Below are positions 1 to 8,271 of a stretch of DNA of 64,000 nt, in pieces. The stretch's first letter is position 1. Each line of letters opens with the position of its first letter. This DNA comes from Neopusillimonas maritima (GTDB lineage Bacteria > Pseudomonadota > Gammaproteobacteria > Burkholderiales > Burkholderiaceae_B), in the NCBI RefSeq assembly GCF_003576595.1, contig NZ_NQOU01000001.1, forward strand, positions 188,337 through 252,336. The letters are read 5' to 3'. The translations under genes were made by a program, and so were the position numbers. The notes under the pieces were generated by a model that saw only the letters and a program-made list of their open reading frames with translations, searched no databases and was not told the DNA's origin.

Positions 1-858
1 ACCTGGAAACGCCCAATAGGTTACGTTTTCCAGGAAGCCAGCCTGTTCGAGCACCTGAACGTACAAGGCAATCTTGAATACGGCTTACGACGCTCAGGCA
101 AAAAACACGATCGGCACGCGTTGGATGAGGCGGTGGAACTATTAGGTATTGCTCATCTATTGCAGCGTGCGCCCCAGGCCCTGTCGGGCGGCGAGCGTCA
201 GCGCGTCGCCATTGCCCGCGCACTGGCCGCCCACCCTCAGTTATTGTTGCTCGACGAGCCGATGGCCTCGCTGGATTTGGCGCGCCGCCACGAAATTTTG
301 CCCTGGCTTGAGCGCCTGCGCGACCAATTAGCCATTCCCATGCTGTATGTTACCCACTCGTCCGATGAACTAAGCCGCCTGGCTGACCACGTTGTGGTGA
401 TGGACAAAGGCCAGGCCATTGCAACGGGCTCAGTAGAAGATATTCTGACCTCAACACAATACCCGGCACTGACGGGCGACGAAGCCAGTGCGGTTCTAAG
501 TGGCGTGGTTAAGGAAAAGGAAACTCAATGGCATTTGGCCAAAATTGCTGTTCGCGGCGGCCTGCTATGGGTGCGCGACGATGGCTTTAATATCGGGCAA
601 GTCGTTCGTCTGCGCATTATGGCCAGGGATGTCAGCTTATCCACCAACACCTCCACGCACACCAGTATCCAAAATCATCTTCAGGCCACGGTTGAGCACA
701 TTATTAATGACATTCACCCGGCCCAGAAACTGGTGCGCCTGAACTGCGCCGGCCAAGCCCTGCTTGCGCGCATCACCAGCAAAGCAGCCCACGATCTTGG
801 GCTGACTACAGGCAGCACAGTATGGGCTCACGTGAAGGCCGGGGGTGTGGGTACTTAA
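1..858 (+). CDS. modC: Molybdate ABC transporter ATP-binding protein ModC (5' end outside window)
   Basis: ATPase subunit that would power molybdate import through ModB with the binding protein ModA. The reading frame is open from base 1, so the N-terminus with the Walker A motif lies outside the window. Visible are the Q-loop region (GYVFQEASLFEHL), the ABC signature LSGGERQ, Walker B LLLLDEP and the switch histidine in VTHSSDE. The last ~130 residues form the TOBE/Mop-type molybdate-binding domain that separates ModC from other ABC ATPases. The first ATG-like start inside the window (TTG at 121) is internal and not the true start. The gene converges with the GNAT gene that follows. Confidence 0.9.
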   Translation, partial: TWKRPIGYVFQEASLFEHLNVQGNLEYGLRRSGKKHDRHALDEAVELLGIAHLLQRAPQALSGGERQRVAIARALAAHPQLLLLDEPMASLDLARRHEILPWLERLRDQLAIPMLYVTHSSDELSRLADHVVVMDKGQAIATGSVEDILTSTQYPALTGDEASAVLSGVVKEKETQWHLAKIAVRGGLLWVRDDGFNIGQVVRLRIMARDVSLSTNTSTHTSIQNHLQATVEHIINDIHPAQKLVRLNCAGQALLARITSKAAHDLGLTTGSTVWAHVKAGGVGT

Positions 859-884
859 CAGGCGTTATTCACACCCACCCACAT

Positions 885-1340
885 TCAGAATACCAGCCGC
901 ATGGCAATATGCTCAATGCCCGCTTCCATATAAATACCGCCCTCTGCTTGAAAACCCATGTCTTCATAGAAGGAACGGGCATGGTACTGGGCCGACAATT
1001 CAACCCCTGGCAAACCTTGTTGTCGGGCTTGTTGCATAAGTGCCTGCATTATCTGTCGGCCAATACGCCGCCCTCGCCACACCTTCAATACTGCCACCCG
1101 GCCAATATGGCCATCTGGCAATAAGCGCCCGGTACCCACTGACTGACCGTCTTCAGAATAAGCAACAACATGAGTTGCAACTGCATCGAATTTATCAAGT
1201 TCTAACTCTGGCGGCACGTGTTGTTCAACAATAAATACGTCGTGCCGAATCGGCATGGCATCTTGCCGGCACTGCTGCCAGACTCCAACCACAACACGAA
1301 TAGACTCAGGCACCAGATTTTCTTTCATGTACGGGCCCAT
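885..1340 (-). CDS. GNAT family N-acetyltransferase
   Basis: Protein of 151 residues with the GNAT fold, expected to move an acetyl group from acetyl-CoA to an unknown amine. The acetyl-CoA-binding segment is VAVLKVWRGRRIGRQIMQAL (about 84-103), followed by the C-terminal ARSFYEDMGFQAEG pattern typical of the family. The start at 1340 is supported by a GAAAGAAG Shine-Dalgarno-like sequence about nine bases upstream. A second ATG lies at 1328. The gene overlaps the end of the upstream MscS-type gene by 35 bases, so the two are probably translated from one message. The substrate cannot be told from sequence. Confidence 0.8.
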   Translation of the reverse strand: MGPYMKENLVPESIRVVVGVWQQCRQDAMPIRHDVFIVEQHVPPELELDKFDAVATHVVAYSEDGQSVGTGRLLPDGHIGRVAVLKVWRGRRIGRQIMQALMQQARQQGLPGVELSAQYHARSFYEDMGFQAEGGIYMEAGIEHIAMRLVF

Positions 1341-3750
1341 TAGACAATTCTTCTTTCACCGCTGAACCCTGTGGAGGGTAGTCCAGCGTTTCGCGCATCT
1401 CGGCCTTATCTTGCCAAGCGAAATCGGGAAATGGCAACTTGCCTTCTTCTCTCCATTGATGCACCTGCGCTTCACTGGCCTGCACTCGATCGGCGTCCGG
1501 CAGGCTATCGGCAGCGTTGTAATGCACCATCGAGGGCACGGCGAGCTTGGTGCCCGCCTCACTCACAATCTGCATCATGCGCAAATAGATATCTTCACGA
1601 ATTCCCAGGTATTCGGAATAATCAACCGACATCACATAAGCAAAGACAGAAATATCAAGTGAATGGGAGCCGAACCCACCAAACCGAACCCGTAAAGGGT
1701 CAGCTGCAACCTTGGGATGACTTAACAGCATCTTGCGCAATTCGGCCAAAACATAGCGCAATTGATCCGGCGTGGTTTCATAACGCAAACTAATGGTCGG
1801 ATTCAAAAACATGCTGTCGCGCTTTGCATAATTTTCAATCTGCATATTTGAAAACTCGCTGTTCGGAACCGTAAGCAAAGTACGATCAAGTGTCCTAATT
1901 CGAGTCGAGCGCATCCCGATAAACTCTACCGTGCCGGTTTTGTCTCCGAACCGGCAATAATCGCCCACTGCAATCGGCTTATCGAAATACAAGGTAATGC
2001 CGGATATAAAGTTCTGCAAGGTTGACTGCGCAGCCAGCGCAACGGCCAAACCACCGATCCCCAAACCCGCCAAAACACTTTGGTAAGGCACTTGCAACAC
2101 ATCGGCCAGCATCAAAATAGCAAACACAATGACAATAATACGCAGAATCCCGGCAATAAAGGACACCAACGTAATATTGTTTCCTTTCAGCGTTTCAACA
2201 TTACGAATTCTGGCCGCAACTAGCTTGATAGTCAGCAATGTCAGGACCATGAGCGACAAGACAATACATGACCAGCTAATCGTTACCAACGCAACTTGAA
2301 CCAGATCAGGAAAGCTGAGCACACGATCAGCCAGACGCAATGCCACCCCCAGGCTAAACACCCGAAACGACCACAAGAAAAAACCGCGAACGACCGGGCC
2401 ATGCGCATCGCCACCACTTCGCTTCAGCACGCCGTAAAAAAACAAATTCACCAATTTGCCAACTGCGTAAGCAACCACTAATGTAAGCAGCAACCCCAGC
2501 CACTGCCACAATTCCATGACACCAACAGGCCGCACAAAGGTAGGACTCATTTCACGGATTGCATCACGCGTTCTGAAATAAAGACTTTCAGGCTGCGCTT
2601 GAAGCTCAATAATATTGTTGGCGGGCAGATTATCCAGCGCCGCATACAAACTACGGATAGTCCGAAGCGTATCAGGCGTAAATTGCCATATGACGCCCTC
2701 TTTCGTTAAGACTGGGCCAATAGCAATGCGGCCTAACGGATGTTCGAAAAAAACATACGGCTCGGAACGTATTGGATTGTCGGGCACCTCCTGCCAGGTA
2801 ATGGCACCCAACCGACGCAAAGACCTGTAAACATACCGGGCTAAACGCGGCCCTTCATACTCACGCGCCAGTGCCGATAAATCAGCCATATTTAGGGTTT
2901 CCATAGCGCGCTCTGCACCATCAACACCGCCATAGCTGAAGGAACGTACCAAAGTTTTGAGGGTATCGCGGGGCGAAAGCAAATCACCACTGCGCCCACC
3001 GAGTAAGCTTGCATGTGCAGCCTGGGCACGCATTAATACATCTTCCAACAAGTCAATTGGCAAAGCCTGAATGAACCAGTCGCCGTTTCTGCGCAAAAAC
3101 TTCAGGTCCAGCGAGACCGATGTCCCGGCTTGATTAAGAGTGGCCGTAAACGTGTCGGCATTATCATCAGACTGAATCTCCCACACTCTGAAAGTCATGC
3201 TATTTACAACGTTAAACAACAAACTGGTGTAATCCAGCTCGCTTATCGTTTGCCCAGGAAGCGTTGAAAAATCAATAAAATGTGAAGCCTCACTTTGCAA
3301 CTCCATACGACCTGGTCCGACAGCATTCATTACCGCAAGAAAATGATAGAGCGTCATTGCGGGCGACGACTGGTCTATGGAGTAACCCATAAACTCGTTA
3401 TCGTCAGATACCCGTACGGCGGTAAGCCATTCTCCGGTTCCGAATCTGGCAGTAAAGGTTCGACCATCGCCGGCCATAATGGCCACGAAGGTGCCCTCAC
3501 GGCCGCCCTCACTCCAGGTACCGTGTAACTCTTGACCTAGCGCACTTCCTTTTACGGTGCCACCGAACAGCGGATATTCCCCGCTGACCTGATCTCCTGT
3601 TTGTTCCAACGTAATACGCGCTGCGCGATGCCGCCAGGTACTATCCCACTCGCCCGACCAATTCGCCGCAACGGCCTGAGCAGACCACAAGAAAAACAGG
3701 AAGAAAAAGAAAAAATATAGCAGGATCTGCCGATTCAAAAATACAGTCAT
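1306..3750 (-). CDS. MscS-family mechanosensitive ion channel with large periplasmic domain
   Basis: Protein of 814 residues. Residues 1-29 form a signal peptide, with a run of phenylalanines and cleavage near VAA. Residues 30-400 are a periplasmic region with no domain I recognise. Several membrane helices follow from about 415 to 590. The pore helix and beta domain are clear: GLGIGGLAVALAAQ (562-575), then FISGITLYFDKPIAVGDYCR (581-600) and the VPNSEF segment. This is the MscS core, which opens a channel under membrane tension to release solutes. It is much longer than E. coli MscS (286 residues) and resembles the large MscK/YbdG-like members in plan. It is translationally overlapped with the GNAT gene. 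Confidence 0.9.
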   Translation of the reverse strand: MTVFLNRQILLYFFFFFLFFLWSAQAVAANWSGEWDSTWRHRAARITLEQTGDQVSGEYPLFGGTVKGSALGQELHGTWSEGGREGTFVAIMAGDGRTFTARFGTGEWLTAVRVSDDNEFMGYSIDQSSPAMTLYHFLAVMNAVGPGRMELQSEASHFIDFSTLPGQTISELDYTSLLFNVVNSMTFRVWEIQSDDNADTFTATLNQAGTSVSLDLKFLRRNGDWFIQALPIDLLEDVLMRAQAAHASLLGGRSGDLLSPRDTLKTLVRSFSYGGVDGAERAMETLNMADLSALAREYEGPRLARYVYRSLRRLGAITWQEVPDNPIRSEPYVFFEHPLGRIAIGPVLTKEGVIWQFTPDTLRTIRSLYAALDNLPANNIIELQAQPESLYFRTRDAIREMSPTFVRPVGVMELWQWLGLLLTLVVAYAVGKLVNLFFYGVLKRSGGDAHGPVVRGFFLWSFRVFSLGVALRLADRVLSFPDLVQVALVTISWSCIVLSLMVLTLLTIKLVAARIRNVETLKGNNITLVSFIAGILRIIVIVFAILMLADVLQVPYQSVLAGLGIGGLAVALAAQSTLQNFISGITLYFDKPIAVGDYCRFGDKTGTVEFIGMRSTRIRTLDRTLLTVPNSEFSNMQIENYAKRDSMFLNPTISLRYETTPDQLRYVLAELRKMLLSHPKVAADPLRVRFGGFGSHSLDISVFAYVMSVDYSEYLGIREDIYLRMMQIVSEAGTKLAVPSMVHYNAADSLPDADRVQASEAQVHQWREEGKLPFPDFAWQDKAEMRETLDYPPQGSAVKEELSNGPVHERKSGA

Positions 3751-3861
3751 TACTTGCCGCTAATGTTCATATACGGCGCAACTATACTTTAATACGCATT
3801 AAAATAACGACGAAAGCAAGAATCAACGTACGTCGAATGCCGCCCTGACAGAAGCATCCTA

Positions 3862-4059
3862 TTAATCATTATCCGACGGGTCATCATCCTCATCGGCCTT
3901 CAACAAATCGGCATGATGGTCACCCTGATAGCGCAACACCCTTCGCCCCCCTTCAGACGTGCCCTGGTCAAAGACATCGTCGGTTGCATCCAGCAACCAA
4001 TGCGCCGTGCGACGGCGCTGATGATACATACGTAAATTAAGAAGCTGGAAACGGTTCAC
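3862..4059 (-). CDS. Small hypothetical protein
   Basis: Predicted 65-residue protein. I choose the GTG at 4059 because an AGGAGA sequence lies five bases upstream. A longer frame opens at 4104 but has no comparable ribosome binding site. The N-terminal half is rich in arginine and aromatic residues (LRMYHQRRRTAHWLL) and the C-terminus is very acidic (ADEDDDPSDND). No domain recognised. It lies alone between the MscS-type gene and the divergent glutamate-synthase-like gene. The good ribosome binding site is the main argument that it is real. Confidence 0.5.
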   Translation of the reverse strand: MNRFQLLNLRMYHQRRRTAHWLLDATDDVFDQGTSEGGRRVLRYQGDHHADLLKADEDDDPSDND

Positions 4060-4203
4060 ATCGGTCTCCTGATTAGATAAGCCAAGTGCCCCGAGTGCAC
4101 GCAAAACAGTTTGTTAGCCTACGCTATTACACATGAAGATGACAACACTTTCTGCTATGGTTAGTACCTGCCGCGATTCATACTGCCTGCTTCGGAGTAC
4201 CGC

Positions 4204-5853
4204 ATGAACAAATTTCTTACCCGCCATACCGCGTTTTATATTGTTATTGTGCTGGCCCTGTTCTTTTCCTGGCTTGCGCTGGTGGTACATTTTGCCTGGT
4301 GGCCGGTTGCGCTTGCATTCATCGGGCTCACAGTTCTGGGCATTTACGACCTGAATCAAACACGTCATGCCATTCGCCGCAATTACCCCGTTATCGGCAA
4401 TCTGCGCTATTTGTTCGAATTCATCCGCCCCGAAATTCGCCAGTACTTTATAGAAAGCGACAAAGACGAACTACCGTTTTCCCGCGCCGAACGTTCGTTA
4501 GTGTATCAACGCGCCAAACACGACATAGACAAACGACCGTTTGGCACCCAAAACGACGTTTACGGCAACGATTACGAATGGATCAACCATTCCATGGTGC
4601 CCACGCATCTGGCCGACACCAATTTCAGAATACAAGTGGGCGGAGAAAACTGCACCCAACCCTACGCCATGTCGGTGCTGAACATTTCAGCCATGAGTTT
4701 CGGGGCGCTATCGGCCAACGCCGTACGTGCATTGAATAAAGGCGCGCAAATAGGCGGTTTCGCGCATGATACCGGCGAAGGCGGTATTAGCCTTTACCAC
4801 CTGGAACACGGCGGTGACCTTATCTGGAATATTGGCTCCGGCTATTTCGGCTGCCGTGATGCCCAAGGCAATTTCTCGGAAGAGGAGTTTACGAAACGCG
4901 CCACGCAGCCGAGCGTAAAAATGATTGAACTCAAGCTGTCGCAAGGGGCTAAACCCGGCCACGGCGGCATGCTGCCGGCGGCAAAAGTTACGCCGGAAAT
5001 CGCCCGCGCAAGGGGTATCCCCGTTGGCGAAGACTGTATTTCTCCCGCCCATCACAGTGCATTCTCTACACCCGTTGAAATGATGGAGTTCATCGCCCGT
5101 CTGCGCGAATTATCCGGTGGCAAACCTGTGGGTTTCAAAATGTGTATTGGTCACCCCTGGGAATGGTTTGCCATTGCCAAAGCCATGCTGAAAACAGGTA
5201 TTACGCCGGACTTTATTGTGGTCGACGGTGCAGAAGGCGGTACCGGCGCCGCCCCCATTGAGTTTGTTGACCACGTGGGTACCCCACTGCGTGAAGGGCT
5301 GCGACTGGTACATAACACCCTGGTTGGAGTTGGCCTGCGCAAGAAAATCAAACTGGGCGCATCGGGCAAAATCATCAGCGCTTTCGACATGGCACGCATT
5401 ATGGCACTGGGCGCCGACTGGTGTAACAGCGCCCGTGGCTTTATGTTCGCGGTAGGTTGTATACAAGCCCAGGTTTGCCACACAGGCCAATGTCCAACCG
5501 GCGTCACAACCCAAGACCCGAAACGGCAGGCCGCTATCGTGGTGGGAGACAAATCGGAACGGGTAGCCCATTTTCACGACAACACCCTGAGCGCACTCGG
5601 AGAGTTACTGGGTGCCGCCGGCCTGACCCACCCTGGCGACCTGCGCCCGCACCATATTGCGCGGCGCATTTCGAACCTGGAAGTTCGTATGCTGTCGGCC
5701 ATTTTCCCCGATATGCATGAAGGTGAAATTCTGGAAGGCAAATTCCGCCAAACGATCTTTCGTGTGGGCTGGCCCATGGCGCAGGCGGAATCATTTGAAC
5801 CCTTATACAGCCTAAGCGAAGCCATGTCGGAAATTGATGCGCGAGCAGCATAA
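4204..5853 (+). CDS. FMN-binding glutamate synthase family protein, membrane-anchored
   Basis: Protein of 549 residues that matches the central FMN domain of the glutamate synthase large subunit without its amidotransferase part. Two hydrophobic helices (about residues 8-55) precede the domain. Family signatures include MSFGALSANAVRALNKGA, GEGGIS, GAKPGHGGMLP and DGAEGGTGAAP, which shape the FMN/2-oxoglutarate site. A cysteine cluster CIQAQVCHTGQCPTG matches the iron-sulfur cluster motif of GltB. Stand-alone proteins of this family are common in proteobacteria and their reaction is not established, so glutamate synthase activity is an inference. The gene stands alone with a hairpin terminator at 5996-6019. 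Confidence 0.85.
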   Translation: MNKFLTRHTAFYIVIVLALFFSWLALVVHFAWWPVALAFIGLTVLGIYDLNQTRHAIRRNYPVIGNLRYLFEFIRPEIRQYFIESDKDELPFSRAERSLVYQRAKHDIDKRPFGTQNDVYGNDYEWINHSMVPTHLADTNFRIQVGGENCTQPYAMSVLNISAMSFGALSANAVRALNKGAQIGGFAHDTGEGGISLYHLEHGGDLIWNIGSGYFGCRDAQGNFSEEEFTKRATQPSVKMIELKLSQGAKPGHGGMLPAAKVTPEIARARGIPVGEDCISPAHHSAFSTPVEMMEFIARLRELSGGKPVGFKMCIGHPWEWFAIAKAMLKTGITPDFIVVDGAEGGTGAAPIEFVDHVGTPLREGLRLVHNTLVGVGLRKKIKLGASGKIISAFDMARIMALGADWCNSARGFMFAVGCIQAQVCHTGQCPTGVTTQDPKRQAAIVVGDKSERVAHFHDNTLSALGELLGAAGLTHPGDLRPHHIARRISNLEVRMLSAIFPDMHEGEILEGKFRQTIFRVGWPMAQAESFEPLYSLSEAMSEIDARAA

Positions 5854-5904
5854 ACCTAGTAGAAACACTAGGTTGAAGACAGGCAGCGGTAGCGTTAAAT
5901 TGAA

Positions 5905-6021
5905 CTTACTGCCCCATAGGGGCGGTTCCACCGCTCTCCGAAGCGGTGCCCACACCGGCCCGCAAAGCCGTGTGTCAACTGCCGCAAGGGCAGTAAGGCC
6001 TCACCAGAAGGTGAGGCCTTT
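5905..6021 (+). ncRNA. Candidate structured RNA ending in an intrinsic terminator
   Basis: A dense run of complementary segments between the glutamate-synthase-like gene and the tRNA. A 10-bp long-range stem pairs 5905-5914 with 5988-5997. It encloses a hairpin 5929-5935/5942-5948 and a hairpin 5951-5959/5967-5974 with one bulged base. The 3' arm of the long-range stem can instead pair locally, 5978-5983 with 5989-5994. A 10-bp terminator hairpin (5996-6005/6010-6019) follows directly and shares two bases with the closing stem. This looks like a small RNA or a switch-like 3' leader. I could not match it to a named family, and no promoter is clear. Confidence 0.35.
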
Positions 6022-6022
6022 T
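5996..6022 (+). terminator. Intrinsic terminator
   Basis: Ten-base-pair GC-rich stem (5996-6005 with 6010-6019), loop AGAA, followed by TTTTC. It would end transcription from the glutamate-synthase-like gene or the candidate RNA before the tRNA gene. Confidence 0.75.
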
Positions 6023-6121
6023 CATTGGATGGCCGTCAAAGAATCTGCGTCAAGTAAAGCACCCCCATAGCGCCAATAAAATTTTTTGCTGCGACTCACG
6101 TAACAACGAAAAAACTTATGG

Positions 6122-6127
6122 TATAGT
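6122..6127 (+). promoter_or_regulatory. -10 element of the tRNA promoter
   Basis: TATAGT at 6122-6127, 16 bases before the mature tRNA 5' end, is a near-consensus -10 box. I see no good -35 hexamer at the usual spacing. Confidence 0.4.
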
Positions 6128-6142
6128 AGCGGTCTTCCGAGC

Positions 6143-6219
6143 GGCGCATTAGCTCAGCTGGTTAGAGCGACGGAATCATAATCCGCAGGTCCCCTGTTCG
6201 AATCAGGGATGCGCCACCA
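6143..6219 (+). tRNA. tRNA with CAT anticodon (Met, or Ile2 after lysidine modification)
   Basis: Complete 77-base tRNA with encoded CCA. The acceptor stem GGCGCAT/ATGCGCC pairs fully. The D-loop (AGCTCAGCTGGTTAGAGC) and T-arm (GTTCGAATC within CCCTG/CAGGG) are canonical, and the 7-base anticodon loop ATCATAA holds CAT at 6177-6179. The outermost anticodon-stem pair (6170-6186) is an A-C mismatch. I cannot decide between elongator Met and Ile2 by eye. Its 3' part is the integration site of the genomic island that follows. Confidence 0.95.
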
Positions 6220-6220
6220 A
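6174..6220 (+). repeat. Left attachment site (attL), 3' part of the tRNA
   Basis: This 47-bp segment, from the anticodon loop to one base past CCA, is repeated without a mismatch at 31646-31692 and with five mismatches at 32570-32616. A 3'-tRNA direct repeat next to a tyrosine integrase is the classic sign of site-specific insertion. The insertion leaves the tRNA whole. Confidence 0.92.
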
Positions 6221-6226
6221 ATTTCT

Positions 6227-6254
6227 AAAGCCCTGATTTATCAGGGCTTTTTTC
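6227..6254 (+). terminator. Intrinsic terminator downstream of the tRNA, supplied by the island
   Basis: Stem 6227-6236 with 6241-6250 (10 bp), loop TTTA, followed by a T-rich tail. It lies just inside the island's left end and would replace the chromosomal tRNA terminator, which the insertion displaced to the right end (hairpin at 31709-31730). Confidence 0.8.
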
Positions 6255-6363
6255 TTTTTTGAAAGTACACAAAAGAAAATAAATACGCGGCCTTTATGCC
6301 AAGAAACTGACAAAGTACCATTGTTCGCACTGCATTTTTAAAACAAACATAGGTGTGCACCAT

Positions 6364-7497
6364 ATGGGAACAATTGTAAAAACAAACGCTGGCACTTTCC
6401 TTGGCCGAGTTCGTATGAAAGGGTACTCACTTGCCAGAACATTTGATGATCGGACTGACGCACGAGCTTGGGTTCAAAAAACCGAAGCATCGATTGTTAG
6501 CGGTCACTATCGTGACGACAAACGCGCAAAGCGCATTACACTTGGCGAGCTGCTAGAAAAATACCGAATTCATGTGGCGCCTGCCAAAAAAGGCGGCGAA
6601 CAAGAAGTGCGAAAACTGCTTTTTTTGGAAAAGCAATCATTCTGCTCGATCCGTCTAGCAGAGCTGCGGCCCATACACTTTATTCAGTATCGCGATCGTC
6701 GTCTTAAAGAAGTGAGGCCGGCGACAACAAAAAATGACTTGGCGGTCCTTTCGGCCGTCATCAATCATGCGCGAAAAGAATGGCAAATCTATCTACCTGA
6801 GAACCCGCTTGAGTTAGTCAAAAAGCCGACTGTACGTAACTCGCGGACACGTACTCTCAGCGAAACCGAGGTGCATTGGTTACGCCAGGCTATGGCTCCC
6901 CGAGAATTCAGCCACACGCCCGATGGCCGCTTTGCGTGCCAACGTATCGGCCCGGAACTATTATGGGCGTTTGAGCTTTCGATTGAGACAGGCATGCGGC
7001 GCTCGGAACTCCTAGGCCTGCGCTGGGAAGATGTACACCTAAGCCAAACTGGTTTCTGCTGGGTACGAATCATTGACACAAAGAACGGTGAAAATCGGGA
7101 CGTTCCGTTGACTCTGGCGGCCGAAAGCGTTATGCGGGAAGCCGCAGTACGGCGCGACAAGAAGAGCATAAAGGTGTTCTCCATGAGTCCGAATGCACTT
7201 CGCCTTCGCTGGCTTGATGCGCTAGAGCGAGCCAAAAAACTATATGCTGAGCACTGCCAGGAAGCTGCAGCCCAGCCGGTCTCGGCAGTGTTCGAAGACT
7301 TACGCTGGCACGACATTCGCCATTCCGCGATCACCCGATTGGCCAGCTTAGTCCCTGACAGTTTAGAGCTCTCCAGAATCAGCGGACACAAGACTTTGAG
7401 CATGCTACGCAGATATTACAACCCTTCGGCCGCCGACTTAGCTGGCCGATTGAACCGGCCACAACTGGAAAAACTAAAAGAATTTCAAGGTGAATAA
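6364..7497 (+). CDS. int: Tyrosine-type site-specific integrase
   Basis: Phage-type integrase of 377 residues that would cut and rejoin DNA at the tRNA attachment site. A SAM-like core-binding domain lies at about 55-150. The catalytic domain shows the first arginine in ETGMRRSELLGLRWEDV, lysine in DTKNG, the HDIRHS box (H-x-x-R), histidine in ISGHKTL and the nucleophilic tyrosine in RRYYNP near residue 351. I prefer the ATG at 6364, which has AGGTG eight bases upstream, over the GTG at 6355. The gene lies 144 bases from the tRNA, the usual place for an island integrase, and all catalytic residues are present. Confidence 0.93.
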   Translation: MGTIVKTNAGTFLGRVRMKGYSLARTFDDRTDARAWVQKTEASIVSGHYRDDKRAKRITLGELLEKYRIHVAPAKKGGEQEVRKLLFLEKQSFCSIRLAELRPIHFIQYRDRRLKEVRPATTKNDLAVLSAVINHARKEWQIYLPENPLELVKKPTVRNSRTRTLSETEVHWLRQAMAPREFSHTPDGRFACQRIGPELLWAFELSIETGMRRSELLGLRWEDVHLSQTGFCWVRIIDTKNGENRDVPLTLAAESVMREAAVRRDKKSIKVFSMSPNALRLRWLDALERAKKLYAEHCQEAAAQPVSAVFEDLRWHDIRHSAITRLASLVPDSLELSRISGHKTLSMLRRYYNPSAADLAGRLNRPQLEKLKEFQGE

Positions 7498-7665
7498 ATG
7501 AACACAACCTTGCATCAGACAGGCTTATCGTTCCGATCTGAGCTGCCAGAAACTTTTCTTTCCACTCTAAGGCCAGCCATACTCGGCTCACGGGCGAACG
7601 AAAAGGTCAATCAATCGATGCAAGCGGGTACATTTCTTCGTCCAAGTCCTTGGCAAGGCGCTTGA
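7498..7665 (+). CDS. Possible small ORF coupled to the integrase
   Basis: Open frame of 55 codons whose ATG directly follows the integrase stop codon. AAGGTG lies six bases upstream, so translation coupled to the integrase is plausible. It overlaps the end of the oppositely oriented excisionase-like gene by 59 bases. No domain is recognised, and the overlap lowers my confidence. Confidence 0.25.
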   Translation: MNTTLHQTGLSFRSELPETFLSTLRPAILGSRANEKVNQSMQAGTFLRPSPWQGA

Positions 7666-7873
7666 GCGCCTTGCCCTGGCGAACTAATTCCGTTTTATGC
7701 CAGCGAGTTACAGTGCTTTGCAGGACGCGACGCTGGTTGCCGACCTTTTGATGCAGTTTCACGACGCCGGATTTGACCAGCTTGGCCATGTAGGGCCGGC
7801 TAACTCCGGCCAGTTGCGCCGCCTGCTCTATGGTGAGAACCTGGTCATTATTGTCAATAGTCATATTTTGCAT
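7607..7873 (-). CDS. Helix-turn-helix protein, excisionase-like
   Basis: Protein of 88 residues with an excisionase/MerR-type winged helix: LTIEQAAQLAGVSRPYMAKLVKSG (about 13-36), followed by a short wing and the VTRWHKTE segment. Such proteins bend att DNA to favour excision, or act as antitoxin-like repressors. It faces the integrase tail to tail, and its position near the left end fits a recombination directionality factor. A related group of HTH antitoxins has the same pattern, but no toxin gene lies beside it. The charged C-terminus (KALKRLAKDLDEE) is of unknown use. Confidence 0.65.
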   Translation of the reverse strand: MQNMTIDNNDQVLTIEQAAQLAGVSRPYMAKLVKSGVVKLHQKVGNQRRVLQSTVTRWHKTELVRQGKALKRLAKDLDEEMYPLASID

Positions 7874-7944
7874 CGTAGCAAATGATCGAAATACTGCTAG
7901 GCCAAGTACTCGGGAAACCCAAACTTGGCCTAGTGCGAGGTAAA

Positions 7945-8271
7945 TTAAAGATTGTTGTGATTTTCACCTGTTAGGACAAGCAGCATGCTGTGCCTAGCCT
8001 CATTTGCTTCAAAATCATTTTTGTACCGGCCTGCAATCAAAAATATTCGGTCGTCCGAAGTTTCTGCCCAAACACTGGCGTCACGCACCACAAGCCGCAT
8101 AATCGAATGCAATGCGATGTATGCAACATTTGATGGTTCCAGTGCCACGTCGACGTCATTCAATACCCGCACGAATGAGCCGAATACCTGGGGCTCCAGT
8201 GAATCGGGATTAGGCACCACGTGGCTTTGTATGGGCTGTTTTTGTGGTTCTAGTTGAAATCCTTGCGTCAT
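7945..8271 (-). CDS. Hypothetical protein encoded at the end of mobA
   Basis: Protein of 108 residues, unrecognised. Its ATG lies inside the 3' end of mobA (62-base overlap) and has AGGAG six bases upstream, so it is probably co-translated with the relaxase. The sequence is mostly soluble. Residues 40-100 look like an alternating alpha/beta unit (VAYIALHSIMRLVVRDASVW, then RIFLIAGRY). A role in mobilisation is suggested only by its position. Confidence 0.6.
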   Translation of the reverse strand: MTQGFQLEPQKQPIQSHVVPNPDSLEPQVFGSFVRVLNDVDVALEPSNVAYIALHSIMRLVVRDASVWAETSDDRIFLIAGRYKNDFEANEARHSMLLVLTGENHNNL

